Counted from the first letter of the stretch, positions 51,821-61,092 are shown. The stretch: DNA of 64,000 nucleotides from Clostridium sp. 'White wine YQ' (GCF_028728205.1 NZ_JAQYUU010000001.1:1782082-1846081), one strand, 5' to 3'. The notes: generated from the sequence alone by a model not told the origin. Program-made: numbers and translations.

Positions 51821-52213
51821 ATGAAAAAGATAATAACAGTTATTGGAGCAATTATTGAAAATGAAAATAATGAAATACTTTGTGCACTTAGATCGCCCAA
51901 GATGTCCCTTCCTAACCACTGGGAGTTTCCTTCAGGAAAGCTAGAAAAAGGAGAAGGATATAAGGAAGCAGTAGAAAGAGAAATAAAGGAGCAACTAAAC
52001 TGCTCTATTGAATTTATAAATGTAGTTAAATATAACACTCAGGATTATCAGGATTTTATGATGACATTAGTTACAGTTAAATGTAAGCTAGTATCTGGAA
52101 TTCCAATTTCCAAAGAACACTCTAAGCTTCTATGGTTAAATAAAGAATATTTACCTTCGTTAAAATGGATTAATGCAAATATTCCTACTGTTGATTTACT
52201 AGCAGTTCAGTAG
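51821..52213 (+). CDS. Nudix hydrolase, MutT-like
   Basis: The 130-residue protein has the Nudix fold with HWEFPSGKLEKGEGYKEAV and a Nudix box ending REIKEQLN. The consensus is G-x5-E-x7-R-E-U-x-E-E-x-G-U; here the second Glu of the EE pair is Gln and the Gly is Asn. Metal binding may therefore be altered. It resembles the 8-oxo-dGTP-type (deoxy)nucleoside triphosphate pyrophosphatases. AGAGGTG precedes the ATG, and a strong terminator follows. Confidence 0.82.
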   Translation: MKKIITVIGAIIENENNEILCALRSPKMSLPNHWEFPSGKLEKGEGYKEAVEREIKEQLNCSIEFINVVKYNTQDYQDFMMTLVTVKCKLVSGIPISKEHSKLLWLNKEYLPSLKWINANIPTVDLLAVQ

Positions 52214-52235
52214 CAATATAAATCTGTAAATTAAA

Positions 52236-52278
52236 AAGATAAAGCATCTCTGATTTCTTCAAAGTGATGCTTTATCTT
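52236..52278. terminator. Bidirectional terminator
   Basis: AAGATAAAGCATC and GATGCTTTATCTT form a perfect 13-bp stem with a longer loop between the convergent Nudix and Crp/Fnr genes. Confidence 0.8.
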
Positions 52279-52293
52279 AATGCCCAATCTTAT

Positions 52294-52974
52294 CTACTTA
52301 TATAGGTTTTTAGATAATTCTCTTAACCTCTCTTCATCTAATATAAATATTTTTTTATCCTCACATCTTATAATCGCTTTTTCTTCAAGTTCATTAAAGG
52401 TTCTACTTAAATGTCTATAGGTAGTACCTAAAAATTGAGCTATTTCCTTAAATGATGAGTTTAAAACTATATACTCTTTATTCTCTATATATTCAACCAA
52501 GTAGCTTGCTAACCTATTTATGAGGGGATATATGAAGTTATATGAGCTATTATTAATGGTTGCATCTAACTTTTCACTTAATGAATTAATTAGATGATGC
52601 AAAAAGTTTAAGTTATTATAGTACTCCTCTCGAAGAATCTTTGCAGGTATTGCTATTAAGTAGGCTTCTGATATGGTTTCTACATCACAGCGTATAGGAA
52701 TATTTTCAAACAATTCAATATCACCAATGGTTTTAAGCGGGCTGTAGAACTTTAAAAACATAGATTTTCCATTCTCAAATAGATATGATATCTTAATTTT
52801 TCCTTCCACAAGTAAATAGTAGTACTCAAGTTTCTCTTGAGCTTCTAAAATTAATTCTCCATTTTCGTAAAAATGGAGTTCTGAATAATTAATTATATTT
52901 TCATCAAATAAATTTTCTATATCATATTTATTAAAATACTTCTCTATAAGGTTTTTATCATAAATTCTCTTCAT
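52294..52974 (-). CDS. Crp/Fnr-family regulator (YeiL-like)
   Basis: The protein of about 226 residues has a cyclic-nucleotide-binding-type beta-roll (about 25-125: YYLLVEGKIKISYLFENGK). A long dimer helix and a C-terminal HTH (SFKEIAQFLGTTYRHLSRTFNEL) follow. The Fnr cluster cysteines are absent at the N-terminus, so it is not a classic oxygen-sensing Fnr. The ATG at 52974 has GGAGGA seven bases upstream. A 14-bp palindrome (52989-53002) just upstream may be an autoregulatory site. Confidence 0.85.
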   Translation of the reverse strand: MKRIYDKNLIEKYFNKYDIENLFDENIINYSELHFYENGELILEAQEKLEYYYLLVEGKIKISYLFENGKSMFLKFYSPLKTIGDIELFENIPIRCDVETISEAYLIAIPAKILREEYYNNLNFLHHLINSLSEKLDATINNSSYNFIYPLINRLASYLVEYIENKEYIVLNSSFKEIAQFLGTTYRHLSRTFNELEEKAIIRCEDKKIFILDEERLRELSKNLYK

Positions 52975-52988
52975 AATTCCTCCAAAAC

Positions 52989-53002
52989 AGGACACATGTC
53001 CT
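52989..53002. promoter_or_regulatory. Palindrome upstream of the Crp/Fnr gene
   Basis: AGGACACATGTCCT is palindromic apart from the two central-flanking bases. It sits 15 bases before the start codon. A second quasi-palindrome, GGTAACTTATGAATTACC (53023-53040), overlaps the -35 area of the divergent yjjG-like gene, whose -10 is TATAAT at 53056-53061. Confidence 0.4.
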
Positions 53003-53089
53003 ATTACAATTTATATAAATATGGTAACTTATGAATTACCACATGTAAAGCATGGTATAATTATAGAAACAACTTAAATGGAGGATACT

Positions 53090-53773
53090 ATGAAATACGA
53101 AGTTATATTATTTGATGCAGATGATACTTTATTTGATTTTAAAAAATCTGAAAACAATGCTTTTAAAAACACAATGATTCAGTTTGATATAAACTATGAT
53201 GAAGATTATCATTTAAAAGTGTATAAAGAAATTAACAAAGCCTTATGGGATGAATTCGAAAAGGGAAATATTACTCAAGAAAAACTAAAGATAGAAAGAT
53301 TTAAAAGATTATCAGATAAAATAGGTGTTAAATTTGATGAATCTGAATTTGCTGATTCCTATGTAAAAAACTTAGCTAATGAATCCCATTTATATGAGGA
53401 AAGTATCCCTCTTGTAGAAGAACTTCACAAAAATTATAAACTTGTTATGGTTACTAATGGGCTTACTGATGTTCAAGATAGAAGAATTAGAAAATCTCCT
53501 ATTGCGAAATATTTTGAAAATATCGTAATCTCTGAAGAAGTGAAAGCTTCAAAACCTGATTCTAAGATATTCGAAGTTGCTTTAAATTCTATAAAATATT
53601 TTGATAAGAGCAAAGTAATTATGATAGGTGATAGTTTAACTTCTGACATAAAGGGTGGATTAAACTTTGGAGTTGATACCTGTTGGTTTAATCCAGCTAA
53701 AACCAAAAATGTATCAAATATTAATCCTACTTATGAAATTACTACATTAAAGGATATTAAAAGAATACTTTAA
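53090..53773 (+). CDS. YjjG-type HAD nucleotidase
   Basis: The protein of about 227 residues is a HAD hydrolase: ILFDADDTLFDFKKSE (motif I), LVMVTNGLTDVQ (II), KPDSKIFE (III) and VIMIGDSLTSDIKGG (IV). The DFxxSE segment and the length fit YjjG, a 5'-nucleotidase that clears non-canonical pyrimidine nucleotides. The ATG at 53090 has TGGAGG six bases upstream. It diverges from the Crp/Fnr gene. Confidence 0.9.
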   Translation: MKYEVILFDADDTLFDFKKSENNAFKNTMIQFDINYDEDYHLKVYKEINKALWDEFEKGNITQEKLKIERFKRLSDKIGVKFDESEFADSYVKNLANESHLYEESIPLVEELHKNYKLVMVTNGLTDVQDRRIRKSPIAKYFENIVISEEVKASKPDSKIFEVALNSIKYFDKSKVIMIGDSLTSDIKGGLNFGVDTCWFNPAKTKNVSNINPTYEITTLKDIKRIL

Positions 53774-53780
53774 AACAAAG

Positions 53781-53820
53781 AGGATGCTATGTTTGTCACG
53801 TACGACAAACACAGCATCCT
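53781..53820. terminator. Bidirectional terminator (TGTTTGTC family)
   Basis: AGGATGCTATGTTTGTC and GACAAACACAGCATCCT pair with one mismatch and a six-base loop between yjjG and the LPXTG gene. Confidence 0.85.
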
Positions 53821-53827
53821 TTAATTA

Positions 53828-56800
53828 TTATTCTTGTGAAGCTTTCTTTCTTCTTAAAGTTACTCCACCTACTGTTGCCATTGCACCGATTAGCAATAAA
53901 ATCGAAGCATCAATTGGTGAACCTGTCTTAGGAAGATCTGATGCAGCAGTGTCTTCAGTTTTTTCCTTTAAGTTAGCTATAGCATCTTGTAGAGCCTTTA
54001 ATGCGACATCTACATCTGTCTGCTTAGCATCCTTATTGTCTAGAACTGTTTTTGCACTAGTTAAAGCATCTTGGAATGCCTTCCAGCTACTATCAGTATA
54101 TTTTCCTTGTGATTTATCATTATTGTCATTATATAATTTTACTAATGCAGATCTATCTACAGTTACTACTGGTACTTCTGCTAAATTAGTTATAGCATCT
54201 TGTAGTGTCTTTAAGGCAGCATCTACATCTGCTTGCACTGCATCTTCGTTATCTAGAACTGTCTTTGCATTAGTTAATGCACCTTGGAATTCCTTCCAGC
54301 TGCTATCTGTATATTTTCCTTGTGATTTATCTTTATTGTCATTATATAATTTTTCTAGTACAGATTTATCAACTGGAGCTTTTGCTTGTAAATCTTTGAT
54401 AGCTTTATCAAGTGAATTATAAGCATTTCCAAGAGTTGTTGCAGTTGCAGTATTATCGTTTAGAAGAGCCTTAATATCATTTAAAGCCTTTACTAATACT
54501 GACCAACTTTCTGGAGTATAGTCTTTTTTATTTAAAGCATTTGCTTTACCAACTAATGTTGGAATATAGAATCTCCAGTCTTCTACAGAATTTGTAGGCT
54601 CTGTCCCTTGCTTAGTATATTTTACTGGAGTTTCACCTTTTGTATCTAATAATGTTGCAATACCATTTTTGTATTCAAGAAGATTTTCTTTTGCATAGCC
54701 TTTTCCGCCTTTACCAGTGCTTGTTGCATTACCAGTTCCATTTACTATACTGTTAACTCCAACAAGTGGGCCATCTGAGGCACCTAATTCAACTATACAT
54801 GCATCTTGAATAGTTACATTTTCTTTATTTGGAACTTCTATTGCATTATCCATAAAGATGCTTGCACCATTAGTATTAATGAATACATCATATACACCTA
54901 AACCAACAGCTAAGTGGTTATTAACCCTATTAGATACCTTATATGAAGCGTATCCTTTAACAGTACCATCATGACTCATCCATCCTTCTTGGGATTGTGG
55001 ATCATATGGTGTTTCTGATTGATAGAAGTATAGACGACCATTTTCACCGTTCCATATTGTTTGGTATTCATTAAAATGTTCAACGAACATTCCATACATT
55101 GTAGCATTATTACCATTTACAACTAAACCATTTCTTGCAGTATTTCTATCCCAAGCAACACCTGCACCATGGTCTGCTCTCCATACCCAGAAGTGATCAC
55201 CTATTACATCATTACTGTTAATTTCAACAGTTGTATCAACATTAACATTTACATCCTTAAATCCTCCAATACGGAAGTATAAGTCTGATAAGGATATTGG
55301 ATTATTACTATGATCTTTATCGCTGCCTTTTTGACCAACTTGAAGCATATTTGTTGAGCTATAATATGCATCAAATAAAAGTCCAGCAACAATTACACCT
55401 GACTGGTCATCAACTAGCATTGCAGCCTTTTCATTTTTAGGTACAAGAGTTGCAAGTCCAGTTCCTAGAATGATTGTGTTAGCATTCTTTACATGAAGTG
55501 GTTCTGTTAATTCATATATACCAGGTGTAAAGAATAGGTTCTTTCCTGAATCTAATGCAGCATTTAGTGTTTCAGCTGTATCTACACCTTCTTTAGCAAT
55601 ATAGAACTTACTAATATCCAATGATTGGCCACTTCCCATATTGTCTTTTGACCAAGAAATTCCTGAACTATCTTTTTTAAGATCAGGTACAAATACCTTG
55701 TATTCTCCGTCATCACCTAAATATAGGAATGGTTTTTCTCTAACGATTGGGGTCTTATCAATTGTTGTATATGGATTCCCCGGATTCTTGTCCCAGTTAC
55801 TCTTTGGAGCATTAGTATCTCCTTGGAATACTCCGTTCCAGTTTACTCCATACCATCCTCCAGTTAAATCACTATTTCTAGAGTACCATTGTTGTTGAGT
55901 GTATGAACCAACATTCTTTGAAAATGCACTATCTGCAACAAAGCCGCCACTTGCCCATCCATAATTCCAGTCAAATTGAGTAGTACGTTCAACATTCATT
56001 CTTCTAAGAGGTGCAGCTTGTGAAACTGCCCAAGGCATTTTGTCATCAGGGTTAACCTCTGCAGATACTGTAAAGTTTTCAGCAGTACGCCAGAATGTTT
56101 GTGTCGCATTATTATTTGGTAAGCATGCTGGAGTAGATAGATTTTGAATTTTTGTATCTAATGGTGTTTTTCCTAGTCCAGCTATTTGAGTGTAGAAACC
56201 AATATTTAATAATCCTGCATCATTATAGTTTCCTGGCTTAAAATATAAACCATAACGATTAGGAATGAATTGGCCTTGGAATGTTGTATTATCATGAATT
56301 GCATTTACTTCTTGTCCTATTGCATTCATATTATCATATTTAGCGTTATAGAAAATCATGTTATTTCCAAACATCTTAGTTTCTAATGAAGTGATATTTG
56401 AATAATCACTTGTACCATATTCATTAACTGAAGTTATCTTATAATAGTTTTCATACTTAGAAGCATTTGGATTTGTATCTATATAGCTTGCTTCTGTAGT
56501 TTCATCTATTTTTTCAAAGTTACCAAACTTTCCACCTGCACGATAAATTTCAAATTTGCTTACACTTGGATCAGCATTCCAAGTTAACTTGATATTATTA
56601 CCGTCTTTAGCAATATCAAGACCTGAAGGTGGTGTGCTTGGACGACTTCCAGCAAGTGTAGTTACTGAGAATTCTGAGCTTTGTGCATAAGGACTTTGTC
56701 CATTAACTGTACGAACTACATAATAGTATTTAGTGTTAAATTGAAGTCCTGTATCTGTATAAGTTGTTTGTGCAGTTTCGTTACCTACTTTTGTGTATGG

Positions 56801-57901
56801 ACCTCCTTGAGCTTCTGATCTCCAAATTTCATATCCACTAAAAATAGTGCCTTCTAATGCACTCCATGAAAGTGTTACAGAATTACCTTCTATCTTTGAC
56901 ATAGTAATCTTGCTTACTTTTTTAGGGGTTGATGTTGTGTGAATAATGAATTTTTCGTTATCTGTAGGCGCACTAGTTAAAGTTCCTGGAGCCATCTTCC
57001 CGTCACTAACTGTGATATATTTCCATCCTTCTGTTTGTTTAAAAGCAACAGTACCGTCCCCTTGAGGTACAACTTGAACGGATTCCCATCCCCCAATTTG
57101 CATATCTCCTACTTGTCTAACAAAATTATTGCTTCCAGTCCATAATGTGTTTTTATTAGATTTGAAGTTAACAGTAGCATTGTTCTGGAAAGAACCATAT
57201 CCTAATTTAAATATAGCGTTCTCTGGAACATTTGCTCTATCACTAGGCATTGGAGTTTTTACATCAATAGGGTTGCCTGCGACCCCATCCACTGTTACGA
57301 TATTGTGTGTAGCTACATGCTCGATATAAATATCTGTAGCTACTTGATCTTCTTCTGGTGGACATGTTGGTTCTACTATGAAGAATTTTTCTGCGTCAGT
57401 AACTGCTTCAGAATCAGTAGTCACTAATTTTCCTTCATCATTTACAGAAACAAACTTATGGAAGTTACCATCTTTCATCGTAAAACTTCCATCTGATAAT
57501 TGTTCTAGTGTAAATGATTCCCATCCATCAACTGTAGTTTTCTTTGGATTGCTATTAGTTATAGCATTTAGTCCATTTACAGTCTCTGACTTAAGCATAT
57601 TCCATTGGTTACCCACCGATGAAAAGCTTACTAAGTTTGAATTAGTATTAGATTTTAACATTTTGAATAGAGCTTTAGCAGCTAGGTTATTACCATTCTT
57701 ATCTTGGATATCCGCATTAGCTGTAACTGGATCTGCACTACTTCCAGTAATCTGAACAGCTTTTCCTGTTTTTGCAGACACAATATAAGAATATTGATCA
57801 TTTGGTGTATAACCATTTTCACCTGCAGCAAATGCAACACTTGGGAAACTCATTACTAATACGCTAACCGCTAACAGTGTTGAAAAAACTTTTTTAAACA
57901 T
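53828..57901 (-). CDS. LPXTG-anchored multidomain beta-helix surface protein
   Basis: The 1357-residue protein has a signal peptide (1-25). Two beta-trefoil/fascin-like units follow (about 30-150 and 185-325), then two fibronectin type III domains (about 330-420 and 421-508). A large right-handed beta-helix region (about 510-1110) contains LFFTPGIYELTEPLHVKNAN and IILGTGLATLVP. Three FIVAR-type helical repeats (about 1115-1315) and a sortase signal LPKTG (1323-1327) with hydrophobic stretch and RRKK tail end it. The beta-helix resembles exported proteins that automatic annotation often calls adenylyl cyclase or factor 5/8 type. A glucan-active role is suggested by the GH64 and GH18 neighbours only. 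Confidence 0.85.
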   Translation of the reverse strand: MFKKVFSTLLAVSVLVMSFPSVAFAAGENGYTPNDQYSYIVSAKTGKAVQITGSSADPVTANADIQDKNGNNLAAKALFKMLKSNTNSNLVSFSSVGNQWNMLKSETVNGLNAITNSNPKKTTVDGWESFTLEQLSDGSFTMKDGNFHKFVSVNDEGKLVTTDSEAVTDAEKFFIVEPTCPPEEDQVATDIYIEHVATHNIVTVDGVAGNPIDVKTPMPSDRANVPENAIFKLGYGSFQNNATVNFKSNKNTLWTGSNNFVRQVGDMQIGGWESVQVVPQGDGTVAFKQTEGWKYITVSDGKMAPGTLTSAPTDNEKFIIHTTSTPKKVSKITMSKIEGNSVTLSWSALEGTIFSGYEIWRSEAQGGPYTKVGNETAQTTYTDTGLQFNTKYYYVVRTVNGQSPYAQSSEFSVTTLAGSRPSTPPSGLDIAKDGNNIKLTWNADPSVSKFEIYRAGGKFGNFEKIDETTEASYIDTNPNASKYENYYKITSVNEYGTSDYSNITSLETKMFGNNMIFYNAKYDNMNAIGQEVNAIHDNTTFQGQFIPNRYGLYFKPGNYNDAGLLNIGFYTQIAGLGKTPLDTKIQNLSTPACLPNNNATQTFWRTAENFTVSAEVNPDDKMPWAVSQAAPLRRMNVERTTQFDWNYGWASGGFVADSAFSKNVGSYTQQQWYSRNSDLTGGWYGVNWNGVFQGDTNAPKSNWDKNPGNPYTTIDKTPIVREKPFLYLGDDGEYKVFVPDLKKDSSGISWSKDNMGSGQSLDISKFYIAKEGVDTAETLNAALDSGKNLFFTPGIYELTEPLHVKNANTIILGTGLATLVPKNEKAAMLVDDQSGVIVAGLLFDAYYSSTNMLQVGQKGSDKDHSNNPISLSDLYFRIGGFKDVNVNVDTTVEINSNDVIGDHFWVWRADHGAGVAWDRNTARNGLVVNGNNATMYGMFVEHFNEYQTIWNGENGRLYFYQSETPYDPQSQEGWMSHDGTVKGYASYKVSNRVNNHLAVGLGVYDVFINTNGASIFMDNAIEVPNKENVTIQDACIVELGASDGPLVGVNSIVNGTGNATSTGKGGKGYAKENLLEYKNGIATLLDTKGETPVKYTKQGTEPTNSVEDWRFYIPTLVGKANALNKKDYTPESWSVLVKALNDIKALLNDNTATATTLGNAYNSLDKAIKDLQAKAPVDKSVLEKLYNDNKDKSQGKYTDSSWKEFQGALTNAKTVLDNEDAVQADVDAALKTLQDAITNLAEVPVVTVDRSALVKLYNDNNDKSQGKYTDSSWKAFQDALTSAKTVLDNKDAKQTDVDVALKALQDAIANLKEKTEDTAASDLPKTGSPIDASILLLIGAMATVGGVTLRRKKASQE
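53960..54380 (-). repeat. Tandem FIVAR coding repeats in the LPXTG gene
   Basis: Two adjacent units of about 200 bases encode nearly the same text (KLYNDN-DKSQGKYTDSSW, then ALT-AKTVLDN, DV--AL--LQDAI-NL). Their close similarity suggests recent duplication. A third, more diverged unit lies upstream in the gene. Copy number could vary between strains. Confidence 0.8.
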
Positions 57902-58078
57902 TCCTCTATCCTTCCCCCTTCTATTATTTTGTAGTTTTTACATATAATGTAAATTACCCAATACAATGTTATATTTCTTTTTATGTTTATGTCAATAAAA
58001 AAAATCCTCTATTTACATACCTGAAACTACATTATTCCTTAATTCCTCGTAATTTTATCTGACACTTTATTACAATCA

Positions 58079-58119
58079 AAAAAGACGTTTTGCTTATTAC
58101 ACAAGCAAAAACGCCCTTT
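58079..58119. terminator. Terminator hairpin (GACGTTTTGCTT family)
   Basis: GACGTTTTGCTT pairs with AAGCAAAAACG with a one-base bulge and a seven-base loop. It lies downstream of the 58142-59254 reading frame on the minus strand. The rest of 57902-58078 is AT-rich and should hold the LPXTG-gene promoter. Confidence 0.7.
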
Positions 58120-58141
58120 TGAGAATTTCTTATATAAATGC

Positions 58142-58285
58142 CTAATTCATTATGTTGACAACATCAAATTCCATTTCATTGGCTTTTTCTACAAAACTTT
58201 TACCACCTATATGAATAGAATAAACATGTTTTCTGTATTTTCTAAGAATTATTTTTCCTATAACTCTTAATGAAGCGTCAAAATT
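58142..58285 (-). pseudogene. In-frame 47-codon extension after the DUF1722 stop
   Basis: Past the TGA at 58286-58288 the same frame stays open for 47 codons to a TAG. It reads as plausible protein (NFDASLRVIGKIILRKYRKH, then VYSIHIGGKSFVEKANEMEF). It has no start codon of its own. It could be a lost C-terminal domain cut by a nonsense change, a readthrough extension or the relic of a neighbouring gene. Both parent domains of the main gene seem complete without it. Confidence 0.45.
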
Positions 58286-59254
58286 TCATAACCCACCTTC
58301 TTTTCCAGAGTCACTTATATCAAGCAACCCTTCTGGGTAAGGAGTCCAGATGCTTTGATTTATTAAATAGTCTTCTTCATATTTTATAACATATGATCTA
58401 ATAAGATTTACAAGCACACTTAGATGTATCTTCTCTTCTCGGTATTTATCAAAAGTACTTAAAATAAACTCTTTTTCCTTTGAAGAAATCTCATCAGAAA
58501 AGTGCCCAAATATTTTCATTAAGGTGTTAATGTAACTTGTATACCTAGGTACTCTTCTAAAAGTCAATCCAAGATGTTCTCTATATTCATTCATTATTTC
58601 TTCTATATTTTTATTCTCATGATTTGCTAGAATTCTCCCCATAACTTTTTGTTCTTTTTGATTATATGCCATAAAAAGAAATTTATTATGAGAATGAAAC
58701 TTAAGTAATTCCTCAATTGATTCACTTTCAATAACCCTACGAAACTCATACATTGTGTATACTTTAGTTAAAAAATGTTCCCTTATTTTTAAGTTTTTTA
58801 ACCTTCCCTCTTCTTCAATAGCTAAATAAGGATATTTATCCATAGCCTTTGCTGCAAATATTCCTGCTCCCTTTATTGTTCCTACCGACTTCACCGTTCC
58901 TAAGTATATTTTTACGTCTTTTATTCCGCATGACGGGGATTTACCTTTAAGTATAAAGCCGTCAATATCTTTAATTGAATCTAAAAATCTTGATGAATAA
59001 GTCTCCATAACTTCAGTAAATACTTTTTCCGTTGTAGGTTGAAAAAGTTCAATTTTATCCTTCTCCTTTACCAATCTTAAGGATTCCCTAGGTGTTCCAA
59101 GTCCAATTTCAACTTCTGGGCAAACAGTAATATAATTAACATAATCCTTAAGCTTATCTACAAATTTATCATTATAACTCTGCCCATTATAGCGACATTT
59201 ACTGAACCCTAAACATCTGCTTACTACTAATTGTGGTTGATTCCAATCCTCCAT
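58286..59254 (-). CDS. DUF523-DUF1722 fusion protein (YbgA-like)
   Basis: The 322-residue protein has an N-terminal DUF523 domain (1-150; SRCLGFSKCRYNG, CPEVEIGLGTPRE, LKGKSPSCGI) with conserved Cys that could bind a metal cluster. A C-terminal DUF1722 domain follows (about 185-310; LLKFHSHNKFLFMAYNQ, FRRVPRYTSYINTLMKIFGHF). The DUF1722 half is the YbgA family, linked to photolyase genes and redox stress but not characterised. A strong AGGAGG precedes the ATG. The frame continues past the TGA stop (see 58142-58285). Confidence 0.85.
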   Translation of the reverse strand: MEDWNQPQLVVSRCLGFSKCRYNGQSYNDKFVDKLKDYVNYITVCPEVEIGLGTPRESLRLVKEKDKIELFQPTTEKVFTEVMETYSSRFLDSIKDIDGFILKGKSPSCGIKDVKIYLGTVKSVGTIKGAGIFAAKAMDKYPYLAIEEEGRLKNLKIREHFLTKVYTMYEFRRVIESESIEELLKFHSHNKFLFMAYNQKEQKVMGRILANHENKNIEEIMNEYREHLGLTFRRVPRYTSYINTLMKIFGHFSDEISSKEKEFILSTFDKYREEKIHLSVLVNLIRSYVIKYEEDYLINQSIWTPYPEGLLDISDSGKEGGL

Positions 59255-59388
59255 AAGCTTCCTCCTATATAAAAATACTAATAATTATTATAATATTTAA
59301 ATTAATCTTATGTTAGGGGGATTGTTATATGGTACAAAAACCATTCTAGTAGAATACCTATATATAAAAATAATTTAAAGGATAAATA

Positions 59389-60594
59389 ATGAACATTAAT
59401 AAAAATATATTAATATATTTCCCGAATTGGGGTGCAACACAAGCGGTTCACAATTACATACAAGTTGGTCAAATTCCTTGGGATAAAGTTACTACTATTT
59501 GCCATGCCTTCTTTGAAGTAGATAATAAATATAAATTAAATAGCATAGACAGATATTTGGATTTTCATAAATCTTTTCCTCATTCTAATGGACTTAAAGG
59601 ACATTTGGGAGAATATAAGTACTATAAAAATCTTTATCCCAACGTAAAAGTTTTAATTTCAGTAGGTGGTTGGACTAGAGGTCATAACTTTCATTCCATG
59701 TCACTAAATTCTAAAAATAGATGTGTTTTTATTAATAGTATTATTGATTTTCTTAAGAGATACCCTTTTATTGATGGGATAGATATTGATTGGGAATTCC
59801 CAGGAATAGATAGAAAGCCAAACCCTAAAATAGCAGATGATAAAGGATGTCCAGGTGGACCTGAAGATAGGACAAATTATACTTTGCTTTTAAAAGAAAT
59901 ACGTGAATCCTTTGATTTAAATAATATGTCTACAAAGCTTCTTACTGCTGCTGTTCCAGCTGAATATGATCTATTATTTTATCAAGAACCCCAAAAATAC
60001 AATAAATATTTAAATTTCTTAAATGTCATGTCCTATAATTTTCATACAGCAAAAGAAAAAATAACTAATCACCACTCACCACTTTATGAGAATCCTGCTG
60101 ATCCATCACCAATTTATCCAATTGATATTAAAAATAGATATAACTCAGATGCAGCAATGAAAACTTATAGAGATATCTATAAGGTTCCTTCATACAAGTT
60201 AAATCTTGGTATACCACTTTATTCAATAGGTTGGAAAGGCGTATTAAATACTACTGGTGCTCATCCTGGACTATTTGCTCCAGCTATTGGGCCTGCCATA
60301 GGAACATGGGACAATCCTAAAGCTCCTAATGGCAAATTTCCATACTATGAACTTAGAAAAATAGAATCTGCCCCTGGTTTCTTGAAATATAGAGATCCCT
60401 ATTCCATGGTTCCCTACTTATACAATGATATAAGTGGAATAATGTTTTCATATGAAGATGAAAAGTCCTTAAAAATAAAATGTGACTATGTTATTTATAA
60501 TAATTATGGAGGAATTTTTGTATGGGATATTTCCGGAGATGTAATTAATGACTTTCCCATGATATCGATAATAAACGATAATTTAAACCATTGA
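59389..60594 (+). CDS. GH18 chitinase-like protein without signal peptide
   Basis: The 401-residue protein is a GH18 barrel with the catalytic motif DGIDIDWEFPG (D-x2-D-x-D-x-E) near residue 128. Further signs are the substrate strand LNVMSYNFHTA and a late GIFVWDISGD. It should cleave chitin or related N-acetylglucosamine chains. No signal peptide or membrane segment is present at the chosen start, unlike most chitinases. No upstream in-frame extension with a signal is visible. AAAGGAT precedes the ATG. Intracellular action, non-classical export or release by lysis are all possible. Confidence 0.85.
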   Translation: MNINKNILIYFPNWGATQAVHNYIQVGQIPWDKVTTICHAFFEVDNKYKLNSIDRYLDFHKSFPHSNGLKGHLGEYKYYKNLYPNVKVLISVGGWTRGHNFHSMSLNSKNRCVFINSIIDFLKRYPFIDGIDIDWEFPGIDRKPNPKIADDKGCPGGPEDRTNYTLLLKEIRESFDLNNMSTKLLTAAVPAEYDLLFYQEPQKYNKYLNFLNVMSYNFHTAKEKITNHHSPLYENPADPSPIYPIDIKNRYNSDAAMKTYRDIYKVPSYKLNLGIPLYSIGWKGVLNTTGAHPGLFAPAIGPAIGTWDNPKAPNGKFPYYELRKIESAPGFLKYRDPYSMVPYLYNDISGIMFSYEDEKSLKIKCDYVIYNNYGGIFVWDISGDVINDFPMISIINDNLNH

Positions 60595-60683
60595 GATATA
60601 ACTAGTTCTCATGAATATTTAGAAAACTACTCATTTGGGGAATACTACTACTATATTAAATTAATCCGAAAGGAGAAACTAAG

Positions 60684-61088
60684 ATGAATGATACTAATTC
60701 CCCAATCATCCCATTCCTTACCTTTAGCGGTAATGCTGATGAAGCAATGAATTTCTATGTTTCTATATTTCCTGATTCTAAAATTTTAGAACTTACAAGA
60801 GTAGGCGAAAATGTGAAAGGCGAAGAAGGGGGCGTGCTTCATGGATCTTTTGAAATTAAGGGGCAGCGATTTATGGCAATGGACGTAGATAAATCTTATC
60901 ATCCTGATTTCACATGGGCTATGTCATTATATATAGATTGTGTTGACGAGATGGAGTTTAATTCACTTTTTAAAAGTCTTTCCCATGGTGGAAAAGTACT
61001 TATGAGGCCTGAGTCGGTACTTACTTTAATGAGCGTAGCTTGGGTTACTGATAGATTTGGAGTAACCTGGCAGCTTGTACTAAAATAA
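60684..61088 (+). CDS. VOC-family PhnB-like protein
   Basis: The 134-residue protein begins IIPFLTFSGNADEAMNFYVSIFPDS and ends FGVTWQLVLK. This is the pattern of the PhnB/3-demethylubiquinone-methyltransferase-like VOC group. The function of these small proteins is mostly unknown. GAAAGGAG precedes the ATG. It stands 90 bases after the GH18 gene on the same strand, probably with its own ribosome site only. Confidence 0.82.
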   Translation: MNDTNSPIIPFLTFSGNADEAMNFYVSIFPDSKILELTRVGENVKGEEGGVLHGSFEIKGQRFMAMDVDKSYHPDFTWAMSLYIDCVDEMEFNSLFKSLSHGGKVLMRPESVLTLMSVAWVTDRFGVTWQLVLK

Positions 61089-61092
61089 TAGA

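Noticed and set aside
53828..57901. Adenylyl cyclase activity for the LPXTG protein
   Set aside because: No nucleotide cyclase motifs are visible; the similarity is to exported beta-helix proteins that carry that name by automatic annotation.
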